This document shows positions 60,423-64,000 of a stretch of DNA of 64,000 nucleotides, one piece after another. Every line of letters starts with the position of its first letter. Position 1 is the stretch's first letter. The DNA is taken from contig CAVUVM010000004.1 of NCBI GenBank assembly GCA_963744935.1, positions 558,001 to 622,000 of the forward strand. Reading direction: 5' to 3'. Origin of the DNA: Bog-473 sp963744935 (lineage in GTDB: Bacteria > Actinomycetota > Acidimicrobiia > Acidimicrobiales > RAAP-2). A program made the position numbers and the translations under genes. Below the pieces are notes generated by a model. That model searched no databases. It saw only the letters and a list, made by a program, of their open reading frames with translations, and had not been told where the DNA came from.

Positions 60423-60697
60423 GGCTGCATAGGGGAAGGGGCATCGGTCTGATCCATTCAGATTGAGAGGGCCCCGACGCGCCTGACCGCAGGCGGTTCC
60501 CCCGGGTCCCGAATTGAGGAAATCCACCAGAAGTAACCCAGGGGCTGTACCGAACCGGCCGCACACCCTGCGGCGACAAGCCAGAACGGATGACGCCTTC
60601 CTGCTCTCCGTTCGGGGCGCGAATGCATAGGCCGGAGCCCGCCCTTCACCGAGCAGAGCCTGGCGCGCCGACGCGCGCCCAGACGAAGGGAGGTGCC
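60423..60697 (+). promoter_or_regulatory. Structured leader of the first RPF-like gene, c-di-AMP riboswitch candidate
   Basis: The last 156 bases (60542-60697) are repeated with about 80-90% identity before the second RPF-like gene. Conserved parts include CCGGCCGCACACCCTGCG at 60556-60573 and a hairpin GAACGGA (60584-60590)/TCCGTTC (60607-60613). A closing helix GGCT (60423-60426)/AGCC (60579-60582) changes to GACT/AGTC in the second copy, a compensatory change. The area upstream of the hairpin loosely resembles the 3' half of the ydaO (c-di-AMP) riboswitch, which is known upstream of rpf-type genes in actinobacteria. Riboswitch identity is a hypothesis; the leader itself is better supported. 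Confidence 0.45.
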
Positions 60698-61363
60698 GTG
60701 CGGATCCGCATTGCACTCGCGACGGCAGGAGCCGTCATCGTTGTCATTCCAGTTCTATTTCTGATGTTGTCCAGCCCGAGTCCGGCTGCCTCGGCTCGCG
60801 TGATCCGCCACCAAGCGGTCAGCGAGCACACGGCGGTCACGATCAACTTCAAGTTGATGTCGTACGCCCAGGCCCAACAAATCGCCCAGCTGGCGAACTA
60901 CTACAACGCCGTCGTGGTGTCCGAACAGGAGTCGTATCTCAAAGAGGTTGCCTTCTACAAGACGCTGCAGACCCAGGGCTTCTACAACGCGCTCTTGCAG
61001 CAGCGAGCCGCGGCCGCGGCGGCACGGGCACAGGCCGCCGCAGCGCAGGCACAGGCCGCGGCGCATGCACAGGCCGCGGCTGCGACGCCAGCCCCGGCGA
61101 CAACCGCGCCCACCGGTGGGTCAGATGCCACCAGCACCAACACGGCGGATTGGGCGTGCATCCGCGAACACGAGTCCGGCGACAACTACGCCGAGGGCGG
61201 CGGCGGCGCGTACCAGTTCGAGCTCGCAACCTGGCAGGGGCTCACCGGGCTGCCCTCGCCGGCGGAGGACTACCCGCCGTCGGTGCAGGACGCCGCCGCG
61301 CTCAAGCTCTACGCCCAGCGCGGCTGGGAGCCCTGGACCACCCGCTACGTCTGCGGGCTGTAA
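60698..61363 (+). CDS. Resuscitation-promoting-factor-like secreted protein
   Basis: 221 residues from GTG 60698 with AAGGGAGG at 60686-60693. A signal peptide (residues 1 to about 35), a helical region, an Ala/Gln-rich stretch (about 105-140, probably an extended wall linker), a Thr/Pro segment, and a C-terminal transglycosylase-like domain of about 75 residues with CIREHESGDNY (probable catalytic Glu), GAYQFELATWQGL and RGWEPWTTRYVCGL. RPF domains cleave peptidoglycan and promote regrowth from dormancy. The longer frame back to 60590 is not preserved between the two paralogues, so the GTG is preferred. Confidence 0.88.
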   Translation: MRIRIALATAGAVIVVIPVLFLMLSSPSPAASARVIRHQAVSEHTAVTINFKLMSYAQAQQIAQLANYYNAVVVSEQESYLKEVAFYKTLQTQGFYNALLQQRAAAAAARAQAAAAQAQAAAHAQAAAATPAPATTAPTGGSDATSTNTADWACIREHESGDNYAEGGGGAYQFELATWQGLTGLPSPAEDYPPSVQDAAALKLYAQRGWEPWTTRYVCGL

Positions 61364-61368
61364 GGACC

Positions 61369-61593
61369 GACTCACACACGGGCTCCCGGCTTGTCGGGGC
61401 CCCTCCGAACCGAAGAGGACGCCAAGGAAGAACCCCACAAGGGCTGTACACAACCGGCCGCACACCCTGCGACGACGAGTCAGAACGGACGATGCCTCCC
61501 CGCTCTCCGTTCGGGGCGCGAATGCAAAGGCCGGAGCCCGCCTACACCGAGCAGAGCCTGGCGCGCCGAGCGCGCCCGACGAAGGGAGGTGCT
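61369..61593 (+). promoter_or_regulatory. Duplicated structured leader of the second RPF-like gene
   Basis: Second copy of the leader described at 60423-60697. 61441-61593 aligns with 60542-60697; the hairpin GAACGGA (61483-61489)/TCCGTTC (61506-61512) is conserved, and GACT (61369-61372)/AGTC (61478-61481) forms the covarying outer helix. It begins only 6 bases after the first gene's stop, so the second gene may be read both from the upstream promoter and under its own leader control. Confidence 0.45.
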
Positions 61594-62085
61594 GTGCGGA
61601 TCCGCATTGCACTCACGACGGCGGTGGCCGTCATAGCTATTCCAGTCTTCTTACTCATGATCTTCAGCAGCAGTCCGGCCGCCTCGGCGTCCGGGAGCCG
61701 CCACCGAGCGGCTGATCAAAGCCGAACCCGGGACCTCTCGATACGGCCGATGTCCTACGACCAGGCCCACCGGGTCGCTCAGTTCGTGGGCTTCGCCGAC
61801 ACCGTCGAAGCCCACCAGGTCCAGACGTACCTGGGAGAAGTGGCCTACCTCGAGGCGATCGCCGCGAACTCGGTACGCGCCATCCCGGCCGCGTGGCTGC
61901 CGACCGCGATATGCGAGGAGGACGGGCGCGACGACCCCACGGCGGGATACTTCGGCATCCGCGAATGGGACGGCTTCGACGGCTATCCGGCCGCGGGCAG
62001 CGCCCCGCTGGCGGTGCAGCTGGCGTGGGAGGCCACGTACATCGGAGCACCGCCCGACGCGCCGGGCCAGTGCCACAGTTACTGA
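61594..62085 (+). CDS. Second RPF-like secreted protein, divergent domain
   Basis: 163 residues from GTG 61594 with GAAGGGAGG upstream. The signal peptide starts with the same seven residues as the first paralogue (VRIRIAL). The Ala-rich linker is missing; the C-terminal domain reads ICEEDGRDDPTAGYFGIREW and ends QCHSY. The Cys-Glu of ICEE can be aligned with the catalytic Cys-Glu of RPF domains (C-E-S-G-G), but the Q-F-x-x-x-T-W core is replaced. It is a lineage-specific RPF/lysozyme-like variant, probably a wall hydrolase or a non-catalytic partner. Arose by tandem duplication of gene plus leader. Confidence 0.75.
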   Translation: MRIRIALTTAVAVIAIPVFLLMIFSSSPAASASGSRHRAADQSRTRDLSIRPMSYDQAHRVAQFVGFADTVEAHQVQTYLGEVAYLEAIAANSVRAIPAAWLPTAICEEDGRDDPTAGYFGIREWDGFDGYPAAGSAPLAVQLAWEATYIGAPPDAPGQCHSY

Positions 62086-62117
62086 GGCAGCGGCCGATGC
62101 GCTGAGCCGGCCTGCCG

Positions 62118-62492
62118 TTATCCCGCTTCGAAGATGGCGGTCACCTGCCCCATGTCGAAATAGTCCCGCCATGCGGTGATCTTCCCGTCGGTGACGTGGA
62201 AGGCACCCATGACGGGCAAGGGTGCGGTCTTCCCCTTCATCGTGAAGTGGTCGGTGCGCTCGGTCAGCACCGTCGACCCGTCGCTCGCGAGGTGGTGCAC
62301 CTCGAACTCGAGCGCCTCGCACATGCCGACGAACATGTCGATGACGGCCATGGTGGCCTCGATCCCCACCGCCGGCTCCATCGGGATGTTGTGGTACACG
62401 ATGTCGTTGGAGAAGAAGCCCCGGAGGACCTCGCGATCACGGGTGCTGGCGGCGGCACAGAAGTCACGGACCACCTGTTCTGCACTTGGCAT
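62118..62492 (-). CDS. Limonene-1,2-epoxide hydrolase/SnoaL-like protein
   Basis: 124 residues from ATG 62492 (GGAG upstream). NTF2-like fold with residues placed as in limonene-epoxide hydrolase: YHNIPMEPAVG near residue 30, ERTDHF near residue 80 (Arg-x-Asp pair) and AWRDYFDMGQV near residue 107 (second Asp). The Asp-Arg-Asp triad suggests epoxide-opening activity. The true substrate is unknown; steroid-isomerase-like function is an alternative. Confidence 0.8.
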   Translation of the reverse strand: MPSAEQVVRDFCAAASTRDREVLRGFFSNDIVYHNIPMEPAVGIEATMAVIDMFVGMCEALEFEVHHLASDGSTVLTERTDHFTMKGKTAPLPVMGAFHVTDGKITAWRDYFDMGQVTAIFEAG

Positions 62493-62587
62493 GGCTCTCC
62501 TCTCATCTCGCTTCACTTCCATTGGACCTCGGATGGGCCCGCAGGCGGGCCCGGCCACGCTATCGAGCCTTCCGGCATGATGGTGAG

Positions 62588-63313
62588 GTGACAGCTCCGA
62601 CAACGCGAGTGGCTGTGCTCGCTCCCATGCAGCCAGAGCTCAAGGCGATCATGAAGTCCTTTGCGCTCAAACCGACTACCAACGACCCCGTCTTCTCACA
62701 CGCCGGCACCGTGGGTGCCTGGTCGGTCGGCGCGCTGGTCACAGGCATGGGTCCAGCTCTGGGCCGGGAGGCCGCTGAGCGGGCGCTCGCCACCGGGCCT
62801 ATCGCCCACGTCATGGTGATCGGGATCGCCGGCGGGCTTGATCCGGCGCTTCCCGTCGGCTCGCTCATGGTCCCGAGCCGGGTGCAGCTCTACCCCGACG
62901 GCCCCGAGTACAGGAGCCACCCGCTCCCCTCGCGCCAGGCCGAGGGCGGGTTGATGACGACCGACGGCCTCTTCGATGACGACGAGGTCTGGAAGCCGAT
63001 CCTGGCGCGTGGCTTCGGCGCCGTCGATATGGAGGCGGCGGGGGTGGCCGAGGTGTGCGAGGCGCGCGGCGTCGACTGGTCCGTCTACCGCGGCATCAGC
63101 GACCGGCCCGACGAGCACATCGTCGACCAGGCGGTGTTCGGACTCGGCAAGCCCGATGGATCGGCTGACCCCGTCGCGGTGGCCAAGTATCTGGCCCGCG
63201 ACCCGCGGCGCGCCAGGGCGCTCGCCCTCCTGAACCGATGCATGCAGATGGCGGCAGCACTGGCGGCCGATGCGGCGCGCCACGACCTGCAGGACTCGCC
63301 GCCGCCGGCCTGA
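62588..63313 (+). CDS. Purine nucleoside phosphorylase/MTA-SAH nucleosidase family protein
   Basis: 241 residues from GTG 62588. Nucleosidase fold: VAVLAPMQPELKAIMKSF at the start, VTGMGPALGREAAERAL near residue 55, VIGIAGGLDPALPVGSLMVP near residue 78, and VDMEAAGVAEVCEARG near residue 148 with the ribose-binding Met-Glu. GISDRPDEH near residue 172 lies where the purine-binding Asp is expected. It cleaves the glycosidic bond of an adenine nucleoside such as MTA, SAH or futalosine. Monocistronic. Confidence 0.86.
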   Translation: MTAPTTRVAVLAPMQPELKAIMKSFALKPTTNDPVFSHAGTVGAWSVGALVTGMGPALGREAAERALATGPIAHVMVIGIAGGLDPALPVGSLMVPSRVQLYPDGPEYRSHPLPSRQAEGGLMTTDGLFDDDEVWKPILARGFGAVDMEAAGVAEVCEARGVDWSVYRGISDRPDEHIVDQAVFGLGKPDGSADPVAVAKYLARDPRRARALALLNRCMQMAAALAADAARHDLQDSPPPA

Positions 63314-63336
63314 GCGGACGTCGTGGGCGGTCCGTC

Positions 63337-64000
63337 CTAGCCGTCGTCCTCGACGGGCAGCTGACCGATGGTGTCGTCGCGGCGAGCGATGACATGCAGG
63401 TCGATGTCGTTCTCCGACGCCATGCGGAGGATCTGTTGGATGACCGACGCCCGGGTCAACGACTGCCAGCGGGTGAGGCGCGAGGTGCCGACGACGATCT
63501 GGGTGATCTGCTGGTCCACGGCGGCGTCGAAGATCGTCTTGGCCACGTCGTCGCCCCGGACCCGCTGCCAGGTGCCGCCGACCGCAGCCACCAGCTCCTC
63601 GAGCTCGGCTGTGTTGCCACCATTTGCATCAGCGTCGTTCGGCACGACGTTGATGGCGACGAGCGGCGCCTTGACCCGGGCCGCGATACGCGCCGCTCTC
63701 CGAATCACCGACGCGTTGCCCGGCGCACCGGTCACGGCCACCATGATCCGCTCTGTCGTCTCCCACAGCTCGCCGCCCGCGCCCTTGGAACGGAGGTACT
63801 CGAGCAGCTCCTCCTCCGTCTCGTCCGCCACGAAGCGGAGCGACAGCTCACGCAAGGCCGCGAGGTTCTCGGCCCGGAAGAAGCCGTTGAGCGCGGCAGG
63901 CACCTTCGCCTCGGGGTAGATGTTCCCGTGCAGCATGCGGCGGCGGAGCTGGTCGGCCGACGAGTCGATCAGCTCGATCTGGTCGGCCTGGCGCACCACC
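63337..64000 (-). CDS. KdpD-like sensor without kinase domain, 5' end outside window
   Basis: At least 220 residues; the frame is open at the window end. The N-terminal part is the KdpD sensor signature (ADQIELIDSSADQLRRRM, then HGNIYP and KVPAALNGFFRAENLAALREL), followed by a universal-stress-protein domain (IMVAVTGAPGNASVIRRAAR near residue 85; TQIVVGTSRLTRWQSL near residue 175). The chain stops right after this domain (QLPVEDDG), with none of the membrane helices, HisKA or ATPase domains of full KdpD. Stand-alone N-terminal KdpD proteins are known to bind c-di-AMP or act as accessory potassium sensors; which applies here is unknown. Confidence 0.82.
   Translation of the reverse strand, partial: VVRQADQIELIDSSADQLRRRMLHGNIYPEAKVPAALNGFFRAENLAALRELSLRFVADETEEELLEYLRSKGAGGELWETTERIMVAVTGAPGNASVIRRAARIAARVKAPLVAINVVPNDADANGGNTAELEELVAAVGGTWQRVRGDDVAKTIFDAAVDQQITQIVVGTSRLTRWQSLTRASVIQQILRMASENDIDLHVIARRDDTIGQLPVEDDG

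Overview
The window is a stretch of high-GC actinobacterial chromosome. Several signs point to the class Acidimicrobiia. The strongest is a secreted protein (16013-18166) carrying six copies of a GYWxVASDGGIFxFG repeat that I associate with that lineage. Others are the actinobacterial sigma-F style RsbV/RsbW/sigma module, a DipZ-like protein, resuscitation-promoting-factor-like proteins, and dense short-chain dehydrogenase, SnoaL-like, CoA-transferase and acyl-CoA ligase content. No rRNA, tRNA, insertion sequence or CRISPR array is visible. Coding density is high, many genes overlap by 1-4 bases, and GTG starts are common.

Layout. 1-8.7 kb: two phospholipase-C-type phosphoesterases (one cut by the window edge), a methyltransferase/SnoaL/medium-chain reductase operon, a DapB-like/SDR pair, and an amidohydrolase joined by a frameshift to a small monooxygenase gene. 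8.8-15.9 kb: assorted metabolic enzymes (sugar-phosphate-isomerase fold, aldo/keto reductase, questin-oxidase-like, CoA transferase, Gfo/Idh, pirin, acetyltransferase), with a 96-bp AT-rich palindrome at 9732-9827. 16-27.5 kb: the repeat protein, a threonine-lyase/hydrolase/SnoaL operon, a glucosamine-6-phosphate-deaminase-like gene, a TauD/CadD pair, a diguanylate cyclase, a CPT-like kinase and an SDR.

27.5-41.8 kb is the most interesting region. About ten minus-strand genes are packed with overlaps or tiny gaps: epimerase, acetyltransferase, GH4 glycosidase, 3-hydroxyisobutyrate-dehydrogenase-like reductase, class I aldolase, FGGY kinase, LarA-like racemase, an MFS transporter fused to a LivF-type ATPase, a fused LivH-LivM permease, LivG, and a membrane-anchored solute-binding protein, followed by a decayed copy of the binding-protein gene. 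It reads as one uptake-and-catabolism unit for an unknown glycoside or sugar acid.

41.8-50 kb: small metabolic genes, then a stress sigma factor with its antagonist pair, facing a 1279-residue SpoIIE-type phosphatase across a region with sigma-F-like promoters in both directions. 50-64 kb: an orphan ParA, a drug-type ABC exporter, a frameshifted GH1 glucosidase, a hydrolase, a DipZ-like thiol-redox protein and an acyl-CoA ligase. Then a CRP-like site precedes two tandem RPF-like genes with duplicated structured leaders. The window ends with a SnoaL/LEH-like gene, a nucleosidase and a KdpD-like protein without kinase domain.

Several genes carry single-base lesions (7545-7551, near 53878, stop at 18263), and two lack a standard start codon while keeping a good ribosome site (19425, 43467). 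This is either real decay and unusual initiation or residual assembly error; the sequence alone cannot decide.
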